A stretch of 64,000 nucleotides of DNA, from assembly GCF_035658495.1 (NCBI RefSeq), contig NZ_CP141945.1:1477501-1541500 (forward strand), written 5' to 3'. The position numbers and the translations under genes were made by a program. The notes below the pieces were generated by a model. That model had not been told where the DNA came from. It saw only the letters and a program-made list of their open reading frames with translations, and did not search any database. Below, in pieces: positions 1-8,144 of this stretch (position 1 is its first letter; every line of letters begins with the position of its first letter). The DNA comes from Novosphingobium sp. RL4. Its GTDB lineage: Bacteria > Pseudomonadota > Alphaproteobacteria > Sphingomonadales > Sphingomonadaceae.

Positions 1-62
1 GGCCGGCCACAAATTGGCATTGCCAAATATCGCTGCAGTTCATTGTTTGGGGACAATTGGGC

Positions 63-1646
63 ATGGCGCACAGCAGAAACTGTATTGCATTGTACGTGGC
101 CGCCGCTGCTATTTCGGGCTGCACAGTTATCGGCAACGGTCACAATTCGGTGGTTCTAGGTGAGCTCCCACAGGACCCCGACTATCCGAGGTATCCAGGC
201 CGGGAATTCCAAGGGCTGCTCAGGTCGCCAGATGGCCCGCCAATCATTCCGGGGAAAGGAACGATCACCGAGGAATATGCCGGCTGGACGGCCTATCGAG
301 CGACCCACGCCGGCACACTGGATAGCGCGCAGCTCGATCTGATCGTGCGCGATCTCAATGTGACGCCTTCGCTTGATCCGCTGAACATCGAGACGAACAA
401 TGCGGCTGACGTCGCCAAGATCATGGCGGACAGCACGACCAGTGCTGACCAGAAGGGGCAATTGGTCGAGCGGTTCCGCAACAACTATCGCAGGATGCCG
501 GAGAATTATCTGCCGATGGTGCCCCGGCAGGAGTTCAGGGATTTTGGCGACGGTTCGGGAGAGCAGCAGGTCACGGCCTATCACTGGTTTCCGAAAGTCG
601 CGCTTGATCTGACCGGGCAGCTTCAAACCGTCGGGAGTTCGGATCGCTTCGAATATCTGGCTGTCGCGGTTACGCTGGTGAACGAGCGCGAGCCCGGCAC
701 GAGCACACCGCTTCCCGTCACTTTTGTGAACTTCGCACCCAAGGCGGCCGATCTGTTCGACTTCACATTGGGAACGTTCAAGCAGACGGCCTCCATGACA
801 GGGAAGGCGTCAATCGGCGGGAGCGCGTCGAGCAAGACGACGTCAGGATCGAGCCAGACGAACACGGGCACCGGGACCTCCTCGACCGAGACCAAGGGAA
901 GCGAGACCAACGCCGGTTCGACCAATGGCGCCTCTGTGAGCCTCACCGTCTCTGACGAGCTCACACGTGACCTGCGCTCCTCGATCGACACGCGCTCGGC
1001 TGGCATTACGAATGATGGAAAGACCTTCGTGATTGCGTTGCGGAGCAACGAGCAGCGCCGGATTTCGGGCACCTACAATTATGCCGTCATGCTCGACATC
1101 GCCCCGAAGATCAGCAAGGTGAAGCTTGCGAATGGGTCGATCGTCGTGGTGAGCGACACCCCGACGCGCCAGATCTGGGCGGATGTTCGGATCATAGGGG
1201 TGATCCGGCATGTCGCGAAAATGGGCAAGACGGGCACTTTCAAACGCGTTCCGGAGCCAACCAATGACGCGGTGTTTAACGAGGTCCTTGTCCGCCAGAA
1301 GCGCGTGCTGCTGTGGGAACTGCATCAGGACGCGCTGATCGACAGCCTCCCGGCACCGAGCAACCTCATCGTCTATACCAATCATGACAGCGCAACCTTC
1401 TCGGTGATCGCTGCGGACACGCGGAAAATCCTCGCCCGCGGCAAGGGACGGGAAACGAGCCTTCCGCTCAAGGACGGGCAGGATGTCGATATCGAATTCG
1501 ATCCGATCATCCTTGCCGGAAACGCACCGAGCGTGCTGATCGCAGCGCCGATCCGCCATGTGAAGCTTGGCGCCGAGCCCGCCAAGCTCGTCGGCACCTA
1601 TCTGCTTCAGGCCACAGCGGCGAAGGAGAAGAAGAATGGCAAGTGA
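63..1646 (+). CDS. Predicted lipoprotein of unknown function
   Basis: The 527-residue product starts with a short signal peptide and a lipobox (AISGC, Cys20), so it is probably a membrane-anchored lipoprotein. I do not recognise a family. A low-complexity Ser/Thr/Gly segment (about residues 250-295) looks like a flexible linker between an N-terminal half and a C-terminal half rich in beta-strand-like sequence. A TTG six bases upstream (57) would add two residues, but ATG63 gives a cleaner signal peptide. The stop overlaps the start of the next small gene, which suggests cotranscription. Reading frame and codon use look genuine; function is unknown. Confidence 0.75.
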   Translation: MAHSRNCIALYVAAAAISGCTVIGNGHNSVVLGELPQDPDYPRYPGREFQGLLRSPDGPPIIPGKGTITEEYAGWTAYRATHAGTLDSAQLDLIVRDLNVTPSLDPLNIETNNAADVAKIMADSTTSADQKGQLVERFRNNYRRMPENYLPMVPRQEFRDFGDGSGEQQVTAYHWFPKVALDLTGQLQTVGSSDRFEYLAVAVTLVNEREPGTSTPLPVTFVNFAPKAADLFDFTLGTFKQTASMTGKASIGGSASSKTTSGSSQTNTGTGTSSTETKGSETNAGSTNGASVSLTVSDELTRDLRSSIDTRSAGITNDGKTFVIALRSNEQRRISGTYNYAVMLDIAPKISKVKLANGSIVVVSDTPTRQIWADVRIIGVIRHVAKMGKTGTFKRVPEPTNDAVFNEVLVRQKRVLLWELHQDALIDSLPAPSNLIVYTNHDSATFSVIAADTRKILARGKGRETSLPLKDGQDVDIEFDPIILAGNAPSVLIAAPIRHVKLGAEPAKLVGTYLLQATAAKEKKNGK

Positions 1647-1848
1647 CCAGCACCGGAAACTGACGATGCTCGTTCGCGAGCTCGCCCGTGAAGGCAAATA
1701 TCTCACAATCGAAATCCATGAGGAGAGACCTGCGGGCTTCGCCGAAGGGACAGTCCTTAAGTCACTGGCGGCCAGGGATGCGAGTTGCTGCCGTCGCTGG
1801 GGCTATGACCCGGCGACGGGCCAGCGCATTTGCATCGAGCCTTGCTGA
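1636..1848 (+). CDS. Small protein of unknown function, 70 aa
   Basis: The ATG lies inside the last codons of the upstream lipoprotein gene, a typical arrangement for translational coupling. A purine-rich stretch (GGAGAAGAAG, about 1625-1634) just upstream can serve as ribosome binding site. The product is charged at the N-terminus and has a Cys-Cys pair followed by a third Cys near the C-terminal end (DASCCRRWGYD then CIEPC). I recognise no family. It may work with the lipoprotein, judging only from the overlap. Confidence 0.5.
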   Translation: MASDQHRKLTMLVRELAREGKYLTIEIHEERPAGFAEGTVLKSLAARDASCCRRWGYDPATGQRICIEPC

Positions 1849-2466
1849 AACTCGGTCTGGGCAGGGGGCGCCGTCAGATTTACGCGTTGATCAACTGCCT
1901 AGACGATTGCTTGCGGCCGAGGACAATCGTCCGGCTGCTCTGCGCGATATTGATGTTGAGCGCACTGCCCACACCGAAAGTGGCGCGCAGTAACCCCGGC
2001 GTCATCGTCAATTGAGGAGCCGGATCTCCTGGCCAACGAGCAATGCGCCGCTCTAGGGCCGAAGCGCTTCACCGACAATAATCAAATGCTAACAGGAGAT
2101 TGCGTCCAGTTCCGGTGGCACTGATCGAACTATAAGGCAGTTGAGAATAGCGATTTGCCGACGCCTCCGACCCATTCGTGCCGTTCAGCCGTTAAAATCC
2201 GGCGCCCAAGTGCGGTCCGTCCGCTAACCGGCAGGTCGCGACCAGCTTAAGATATTCAGCGACGTCAATGCGAGCGACGGCTTTCGGCCCAAGAAACGAC
2301 GGCTCGCTCCGGTTCGGTCGCGATTATTCTTGCCCCATAACGACATGCTTCGTAATAATGTTAAGCACTGCCCGCCGATCTACCGAGTCCGATCTTTTTC
2401 GGCGCAGTGAAATTGTGGGATTTTTGCGATGACTGGTCACTGTCTACACTTGTCGGGGGACGAGGG
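1849..2466. other. Intergenic stretch without a convincing gene
   Basis: No reading frame here has a plausible start, ribosome binding site and protein-like composition. It holds one copy of the dispersed intergenic repeat (2167-2252) and, presumably, the promoter of the nine-gene operon that starts at 2467. I could not pick out a confident -35/-10 pair. Confidence 0.5.
2167..2252. repeat. Dispersed intergenic repeat, copy A (5' half)
   Basis: It contains the recurring order of short blocks seen elsewhere in the window: CGACCCATTC, GCCGTTCAGC, GCCCAAGTGCGG, TCCGTCCGCTAACCGGCA and TCGCGACC. It is closest to copies D (31128) and E1 (36201), which share the CCGCTAA-CCGGCA ending. It lies just upstream of the quinoprotein operon. 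Confidence 0.6.
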
Positions 2467-4035
2467 ATGCCGGGAAAAATCGATAAGGTCATTGTCACCA
2501 ACTTCGGTGCGCTCCATGGCAAGTATGGCACATCTTATGCCAACGTCCACACCGCGCTCACCCGGTGGATCCAGGCTGACCTGCAGCGCGGATTGATTAC
2601 CGAGGTCGTCGGTATCGATGACGCTGTCGCCATGCAGGCCGCCGGCGGATCCGCGGTTACGGACGCTCTCGACTGCGCGCAGAACAAGCAGGCTGTCGAC
2701 GAAGTCTATCGCGCCTTCGCGCCTGACTATATTGTTATCCTGGGTTCCATCGACGTGATCCCGCACCAGGACATGCTGAACCCTCTATACACAGGCCCCG
2801 GTGGCGACGATCCGGACGAGCACGCGTTTGGTGACCTACCCTATGCCTGCGACGTGCCCTACGGCCATGACATCTCGGCCTTCAAGGGTCCCACCAGGGT
2901 CGTCAGTCGTCTTCCAGACCGAACCGGTGCGCAAGATCCGCAGAGACTCGTGGACCTGATAGAGGCGGTCATTCGCCATCACCCGCGGCCTCGCGCCGAC
3001 TTCCAAGACTATCATGCGGTATCAGCCGAGGTATGGAAGGATTCGACTCTGCTTTCGGCCAGAAACATGTTCGGCTCGGACAGCGACCTTCAGTTGGTTC
3101 CACCCGCGGGGCTGCCATGGCCCGGTGCGCGCTTGGCCCGCCTGGTGCACTTCTACAACTGCCATGGCGCCTCCGTGGATCCTCAGTTCTACGGTCAGCG
3201 CGGCACGCAATATCCGCCGGCATTGAACAGCCAGGATCTGGCGGGAAATGTGACCGATGGGACGGTTGTCACGGCGGAGTGCTGCTATGGTGCCGAACTC
3301 TACGCGACGAGCGCGGTCCAACCGGTCGCGCCCACGTGCAACAGCTACCTCGAGGCGGGCGCAATCGGCATGTGGGCCAGCACAACGATTGCCTATGGCC
3401 CGGCATCCGGCAACGGCCAGGCGGATCTGATCACGCAGTTCTTCATCACGGAGGTCTTAGCTGGCGCATCGACGGGACGCGCGGCTCTTGAGGCGCGTCA
3501 GCGCTTCGTGCGCGCCGCCTCTCCGGCTGGCCCCGAGGACCTGAAGACTCTCGCGCAGTTCAACCTCTATGGCGACGCGTCGGTGGTCCCGGTCGATATA
3601 CCAACAGCGACGAAGGCGCCTCCCGGAACCGCGGAATCGGTCGCCCAGCGCGCGACCCGGGTGGACCGGCGCCTGTTGCTCGCACGCCAAGGCGTTTCCT
3701 TGCTGGCATCCGAACCTGACCTCATAGCGAGCCAAGAGCTGGCCTCGGACCTAATCCTCGGCCAGCTGCGCACCCACGTCGATGGCGAACGCGAACGCGA
3801 GCGCGAGCGCGAGCGCGAGCACGTCGGGCCTGTGCTCGGATTTCGCCTGCGTTTTCCGGATCAGGGCTTCCTCGCTCATTCGCTCAATGAGATGCAGGAC
3901 GCGAGCGACGGATACGTCGTCGCGTTCGTCCGCGTTCCGAGTCCCGAGGATGCCCCGGTCCGGCCCGTCAAGCTCCTCGTGGGGCGTGTCCAGGGTGGCC
4001 AGGTCGTCCGCGTATCGACCGTGGTGAGCCGGTGA
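2467..4035 (+). CDS. Caspase-fold, peptidase C25-like protein
   Basis: The 522-aa protein has the layout of clan CD (gingipain C25/caspase fold) peptidases. An early strand (KVIVTNF) is followed by PDYIVILGSIDVIP and LPYACDVPYG, then a catalytic His candidate in FYNCHGA (His233) and a Cys candidate in TAECCYG (Cys273, or Cys272). I see no signal peptide, so it is probably cytoplasmic. ATG2467 is preferred over an upstream start at 2407 because it follows a GGGGGA/GAGGG ribosome binding site and matches the domain start. A hexanucleotide tract encodes an Arg-Glu repeat near residue 440. It is the first gene of the quinoprotein operon and could be the maturation or leader-cleaving protease of that system; that role is inference. 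Confidence 0.7.
   Translation: MPGKIDKVIVTNFGALHGKYGTSYANVHTALTRWIQADLQRGLITEVVGIDDAVAMQAAGGSAVTDALDCAQNKQAVDEVYRAFAPDYIVILGSIDVIPHQDMLNPLYTGPGGDDPDEHAFGDLPYACDVPYGHDISAFKGPTRVVSRLPDRTGAQDPQRLVDLIEAVIRHHPRPRADFQDYHAVSAEVWKDSTLLSARNMFGSDSDLQLVPPAGLPWPGARLARLVHFYNCHGASVDPQFYGQRGTQYPPALNSQDLAGNVTDGTVVTAECCYGAELYATSAVQPVAPTCNSYLEAGAIGMWASTTIAYGPASGNGQADLITQFFITEVLAGASTGRAALEARQRFVRAASPAGPEDLKTLAQFNLYGDASVVPVDIPTATKAPPGTAESVAQRATRVDRRLLLARQGVSLLASEPDLIASQELASDLILGQLRTHVDGEREREREREREHVGPVLGFRLRFPDQGFLAHSLNEMQDASDGYVVAFVRVPSPEDAPVRPVKLLVGRVQGGQVVRVSTVVSR
3787..3820 (+). repeat. In-frame hexanucleotide tandem repeat
   Basis: Two GAACGC units followed by three GAGCGC units and a partial one encode alternating Glu-Arg in the C-terminal part of the caspase-like protein. 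Because the unit is six bases, copy-number change would lengthen or shorten the charged tract without shifting the frame. Confidence 0.75.
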
Positions 4036-4093
4036 CCATTTCTTCCGGCGCGCCGCGATACCATTCCGGATGCAAGTGCATTAGGCTCGTCCC

Positions 4094-4330
4094 ATGGAGG
4101 AACTTACTGGTCTCGTCACGTCCGGGGTGTTCGCGCCTGGCTCGAAGAGCGAGCGGCGCGGCGTCTATCTCGACACCGCGGCCGGCCGTTTCGTTCTGCG
4201 GCGGCCGGGTGCGAACGCCTTCAGCGATCCCGTGCTTGAGGAACTGGTCGGACGCCGGATCACCGCCTTCGGAGAGACCCGGGACTACGTCCTGCTCCTG
4301 GCTGACTGGCGCGCGGTCGACGACGACTAG
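4094..4330 (+). CDS. Small protein of unknown function, 78 aa
   Basis: The gene sits 58 bases after the caspase-like gene and about 100 bases before the ferritin-like gene, on the same strand. The product is acidic at its C-terminus (ending in DDD), contains no Cys, and its sequence (for example GVYLDTAAGRFVLRR) looks like a small beta barrel or sandwich. It is too Cys-poor to be a Qhp-type cross-linked subunit. It could be a chaperone, an inhibitor of the neighbouring peptidase, or an accessory subunit; the sequence does not decide. Confidence 0.6.
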   Translation: MEELTGLVTSGVFAPGSKSERRGVYLDTAAGRFVLRRPGANAFSDPVLEELVGRRITAFGETRDYVLLLADWRAVDDD

Positions 4331-4432
4331 CGCCTCCGACAACTGGTCGGCGCTGATCGTTGTGCGATCGTGCCGGTCCCGCTCTCCGATGGGACGTCAC
4401 GCTTAGAGAAAACTGGCTTGGGGGATTTCCGA

Positions 4433-5887
4433 ATGCGAAGTCGTGTGACATTCCAGCTGCAACGGATCCTCGAGCAGGCCCATGAGGCCGACCTCGCGCA
4501 GGCCCACACCTTCTCGAAGTCCTTGGGAGTAGGCGCGGGATCGAAGAAGCACGTCGATGTGCCGGACGGCTTCTCGCCCCACGACTACGCGGTCTTCCTC
4601 CTGCACGTGGCTGCCGAGATCGAGCACGGCCTGCTCGTCCAGTATTTGTTCGCCGCCTATTCGCTTGGCGGCCCGCAGGTGCCCGCCGAACACCACGATA
4701 AGGTGGCGCGCTGGCAGGCCGTGCTCCTCGGCATAGCACGGGAGGAGATGGGGCACCTCGTCACGGTCCAGAATCTCCTTAAGCTGCTTGGCGGCCCGAT
4801 CAACCTCGAACGCGACGACTTCCCGTGGGATACGCCATTCTATCCCTTTCCGTTCTCTCTCGAGCCGGTGAGCCTCGGATCGCTCGCCCGCTACGTGTGC
4901 ATCGAGAGTCCCGAGACGTGGCCCGATCCATGGGCGAAGAGACGTGCGGAGATCGAGGGGATAGGGTTTCCCGGCGGCGCCAGCGACTTCAAGCGCGTCG
5001 GTCTGCTCTACGAAACGCTGAAAAACCTGGTCGGCGACAAGACGCTGATTCCCGACGATCTCTTCCATGCCGACACGCTCAGCTTCCAGGCCAGCTTCGC
5101 CGAGTGGGGACGTGGCTATGCGGCTGGCGCGCGTGGCGCGACGGAACCTGGAGCGAGGGTGCCGGACGTCCTGATCCACACCGCTTACTCCCGTTCGACC
5201 GCACTGGATGCGCTCGAGGCGGTCGCCGAGCAGGGGGAGGCATCGCACGCCGACGGCGACAAGGATCCTGCCCCTTCGCACTTTGAGCGGTTCATGGGAC
5301 TATTCCTGGAGATCGAAGCCGTCACGGGCTGGACTCCATGGCGTCCCGTTGCCGCCAATCCCCGAGCGGTCGGGGATCCCGACGCGGTGCCCGGCACGAC
5401 CTACATCGGCAATCCAGTGGCGCGGGTCTGGGCGCGTCTGCTCAACCTGCGCTACCGGATGCTGCTTTCCTACATCGCCCATAGCTTCCGAATCTCCGGC
5501 GACTACACGTCGGCGGACGGCCTGACGCGAAGCGCGGTGCTTAATCGCGCGTTCGGGGAGATGTATAATCTCCGGGCCATCGCCAACATCCTCGTCTCCA
5601 TGCCGGCCGACGACCCCAAGCAGCCGGAACGCGCGGCGCCGAGCTTCGAGCTTCCCTACTCGATGGATCTACCTATGCTCGACCGGGACGCCTGGCGGCA
5701 GCACATCGACCTCCTTCAGGCGTCGGCCAAGCTGATCGGTCAGATCCATGGAACCGCCGGCTCCGCCGCCGACGCGTATCTGGATTCGCTGCTTGCCCTG
5801 GATGGGCAGGCGATCGCGACCTTCGAGGCGGCGGTCCGGGGCAGCCGCGGCCCCGGTCTCGCTTACAGCGTGGGGGGACGGGCATGA
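4433..5887 (+). CDS. Ferritin-like protein of the VioB/RebD (iminophenyl-pyruvate dimer synthase) type
   Basis: The 484-aa product matches the ferritin-like domain found at the C-terminus of VioB and RebD and in many stand-alone bacterial proteins. A helix carries AAEIEHGLLVQYLFAAYSL and a second carries IAREEMGHLVTVQNLLKLLG, giving the paired Glu and ExxH metal ligands. In VioB/RebD this domain takes part in oxidative coupling of amino-acid imines; here the substrate is unknown. ATG4433 is chosen because TGGGGGA lies about eight bases upstream; the longer GTG4370 form lacks one. The stop overlaps the next start by four bases (ATGA). The VioB N-terminal extension is absent, so it is a stand-alone domain. 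Confidence 0.75.
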   Translation: MRSRVTFQLQRILEQAHEADLAQAHTFSKSLGVGAGSKKHVDVPDGFSPHDYAVFLLHVAAEIEHGLLVQYLFAAYSLGGPQVPAEHHDKVARWQAVLLGIAREEMGHLVTVQNLLKLLGGPINLERDDFPWDTPFYPFPFSLEPVSLGSLARYVCIESPETWPDPWAKRRAEIEGIGFPGGASDFKRVGLLYETLKNLVGDKTLIPDDLFHADTLSFQASFAEWGRGYAAGARGATEPGARVPDVLIHTAYSRSTALDALEAVAEQGEASHADGDKDPAPSHFERFMGLFLEIEAVTGWTPWRPVAANPRAVGDPDAVPGTTYIGNPVARVWARLLNLRYRMLLSYIAHSFRISGDYTSADGLTRSAVLNRAFGEMYNLRAIANILVSMPADDPKQPERAAPSFELPYSMDLPMLDRDAWRQHIDLLQASAKLIGQIHGTAGSAADAYLDSLLALDGQAIATFEAAVRGSRGPGLAYSVGGRA

Positions 5888-6639
5888 GCATCCTGGAGCT
5901 TCGCATCCTACCGCCACTTTCGGTCGCCCGCCTTGGCGCCTCGGCGACACCCTTGGAGAGCTATCGGATCGAGGTCGATGACAAGCATCCCCTCGGCTAC
6001 CGCAACGTGGTCCCCGACGAGACGTTGGAGCTGAGCAAGGAAACGGGTGAGATCGTCCGATGCTACACACCGAAGCGCGTGAAGTTTCGCGATGGCGACG
6101 ATGTCCGGCCGGTGGCGCCGTTCCTCGAGGTGTTTGCGCGGACGTCCGAAGACGTGCTTGAGCCGCTGACGGTCGATCTTCTGGAAGCGCACGGCCTGAA
6201 GCCGGCGGACGTGAACTGGACCGTCCACCTCGGATGCCGCAAGATCGAGCGGCGCACGTTCGACAAGAATGATCGAATCGAGGCGATCCTCAAAGTTGGC
6301 GACCACGCTCGGCACAGGGTCGATGCGACCTGCGCCAACTTTCGTGACGGCATGACCCTTCCGATTGGATGGGTGCAGTATGTTCGCCCCAACGAGGACT
6401 TCCCGGAGATCCGGCTCCGCTTTACGCCCGCCGCCGGACTGGTCTACGGCGCAAGTCCGACCGGCGCCGTCTTCGATACCAAAGGCCCCGACCCCGCGCA
6501 CACCGATCCGAACGTGCCCCCTGAGCGCATCATCTACGATCCCAGGAAGGGCAACTGGCTGGGTTATGTCCAGATAGAGGCCTTTTCCCACCTGTTTACG
6601 AACCCTGGCAACATCTCGCCCAGAATGACGAAGGTGTGA
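5884..6639 (+). CDS. LodA/GoxA-like quinoprotein, N-terminal part (split gene 1 of 3)
   Basis: This 251-aa protein resembles the N-terminal domain of LodA/GoxA family amino-acid oxidases. It begins with a strand and PLSVARLGAS (family pattern IGIARLGNS), then APFLEVFA and VNWTVHLGCRKIERRT (Trp112). In known LodA-type enzymes these elements belong to one chain of about 700 residues that also carries the CTQ (cysteine tryptophylquinone) cofactor; here the reading frame stops and the next gene starts in a GTGA overlap. The C-terminus (GNWLGYVQIEAF) still ends at a natural domain edge, which argues for a designed split rather than a random nonsense mutation. Confidence 0.7.
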   Translation: MSILELRILPPLSVARLGASATPLESYRIEVDDKHPLGYRNVVPDETLELSKETGEIVRCYTPKRVKFRDGDDVRPVAPFLEVFARTSEDVLEPLTVDLLEAHGLKPADVNWTVHLGCRKIERRTFDKNDRIEAILKVGDHARHRVDATCANFRDGMTLPIGWVQYVRPNEDFPEIRLRFTPAAGLVYGASPTGAVFDTKGPDPAHTDPNVPPERIIYDPRKGNWLGYVQIEAFSHLFTNPGNISPRMTKV

Positions 6640-7265
6640 GCTGCGGCTATTTCGACGACGAGTGCGATGGGGTCGTGACTGTGGCCCTGGAAATCGATGG
6701 CAAGTCCCTGACGGCGTTCGCCCGCATCGGTGCGGGCCCGCCGACGTTTGCGCCGGACACGATCCCCATTCGCACGGTGGCCGACGAACTCGAACAGATC
6801 GCGTTTGGGGTCGAGCACGACGGGATGGCGACGCTCGCTGACGCGGAGGAGATTCTTCGTCGCGCCGTGGAGACCGTGCGGCTATTCAACACGGCGGCGC
6901 TCAACGGCAACACGGTCAAGGGCCGCACCAACCAGACGAGCACCATGGTGCGCCAGGACTCGAACGACTTCGGTCGCTACTTTGAGCCGATCATGGCGCC
7001 GGCGATCGTCGACAATCATGCCATCCTCGCGCTCCACCAGAACATCCTGACCGCGCTGCGTAGCGGCACCGGCGCGTGGTTCGCGGATGCCCTCCGCAGA
7101 CCCGAGCAGATCGGGGATCTCTCCGATATCGGCCGCCGCAAAATGCCCGCGATGATGCGCGGCGCCGACGGACGGCATCTGGTGTTGACCCGCCGGCAGA
7201 TCGATGCGGTCGTCTCGGCCGCCATGGGCAGCCTTTTCTCCGATCCGACCGAGGTGTCCGCATGA
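6636..7265 (+). CDS. LodA/GoxA-like quinoprotein, middle part (split gene 2 of 3)
   Basis: The 209-aa product starts with GTG inside the stop of the preceding gene (GTGA) and continues where a LodA chain would continue: CGYFDDECDGVVTVALEI corresponds to the GYxDDxxDGPV strand of LodA-like proteins, followed by an APPxFAP-like segment (GPPTFAPDTIPIRTV). The second half is helical. Its stop overlaps the next start (ATGA). Read together, the three genes add up to 752 residues, close to a full-length LodA. It has no catalytic motif of its own and is most likely a structural piece of a heteromeric enzyme. Confidence 0.65.
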   Translation: MSCGYFDDECDGVVTVALEIDGKSLTAFARIGAGPPTFAPDTIPIRTVADELEQIAFGVEHDGMATLADAEEILRRAVETVRLFNTAALNGNTVKGRTNQTSTMVRQDSNDFGRYFEPIMAPAIVDNHAILALHQNILTALRSGTGAWFADALRRPEQIGDLSDIGRRKMPAMMRGADGRHLVLTRRQIDAVVSAAMGSLFSDPTEVSA

Positions 7266-8140
7266 CCAAGATCTCACCGAGCAACCTGGCGGCGCAACTC
7301 AACCACCGCAGCCGAGGCAATCCGTGGAACACGCTGCCTGTAACTGCGATATCCAACTGCTTCCCCGGCCTCGAGTTCGATTTTCGGGTCATATGGCGCA
7401 GGATTTTCGAGGGTTTGACCCTGATCGAATGCCATAACCTCGTGCTCGACGGGGACGGCCCTCTCGCCGACATGAAGGGTCATCGGCTGCTGGCAATCGA
7501 GGATCCCGGCGCAGGCAAGGGACCGTTGCCGATGGCCGTCGAGACGCAGGGCGTCCAGATGCCGGGTTACGAGGGGGCCCTCGGCAATCCGGATCACCTG
7601 AACGGTGTTTCCTTCATGGAGTGGGCGAACAGCCTGGCGAGGATCCACGCCGCGCAGGGTCGGGTGCTCGTGGGCTACTTCACGCCGGAACCTTCATCGG
7701 TGGAAGTCCTCTTCCCCACTGATCCGGCCGAGGTCGCGAAGCTGCCCAAGTTCGACCTCAAGGTCCGTCCGATCTTCGAGAGCAGCGCCGTGGACGGCAA
7801 GTCGATGGCGACGCTGTCTCAGGCGCTGATCGAGCCTGGGGAGCTGACGCAGGGGCTCTGCTCCCCTTGGCAGAACGACTATCGCGAATGTGCGTGCTAC
7901 TACTGGGCCGCGAGCCGCCCCGACTTCGTGAACGTGGTCGATGGCCCGGACGGCACCAGCGTGGGTGACAACTGGATGGCCATCGAGCGCCCCCCGGGCG
8001 GCGGCTACATCCTCGACGATCGGAGCGATGGCGACGTCTGGAGCTACGACCAACTGTTTCAGAACTGGCAGGGCTTCCTGAAGTTCGTGGTCGGAGGCTC
8101 GGAGGAGCAGGATCGGCTGGACAGGGAGGATCGGTCGTAG
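7262..8140 (+). CDS. LodA/GoxA-like quinoprotein, catalytic C-terminal part with CTQ-type Cys/Trp (split gene 3 of 3)
   Basis: The 292-aa protein carries the signature around the CTQ-forming Cys of LodA/GoxA oxidases: SPWQNDYRECACYYW then ASRPDFV, matching the family pattern PWQxDFxxC...WxPaxRPD. The candidate modified Cys is Cys210 (Cys212 is close). Trp candidates for the quinone are Trp238 in GDNWMAIE, Trp260 and Trp271. In LodA the Trp is oxidised by the flavoprotein LodB and cross-linked to Cys; a LodB-like gene lies two genes downstream. Expected chemistry is oxidation of an amine or amino acid giving peroxide, but substrate and activity are unproven. No signal peptide is visible. Confidence 0.7.
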   Translation: MTKISPSNLAAQLNHRSRGNPWNTLPVTAISNCFPGLEFDFRVIWRRIFEGLTLIECHNLVLDGDGPLADMKGHRLLAIEDPGAGKGPLPMAVETQGVQMPGYEGALGNPDHLNGVSFMEWANSLARIHAAQGRVLVGYFTPEPSSVEVLFPTDPAEVAKLPKFDLKVRPIFESSAVDGKSMATLSQALIEPGELTQGLCSPWQNDYRECACYYWAASRPDFVNVVDGPDGTSVGDNWMAIERPPGGGYILDDRSDGDVWSYDQLFQNWQGFLKFVVGGSEEQDRLDREDRS

Positions 8141-8144
8141 CGCC

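Noticed and set aside
843..1706. 287-codon minus-strand frame opposite the lipoprotein
   Set aside because: Arg/His-rich, no ribosome binding site, and antisense to a gene with a good signal peptide.
3787..3820. CRISPR-like direct repeat
   Set aside because: The units are six bases, contiguous and in frame, with no spacers. No CRISPR array or cas gene is seen anywhere in the window.
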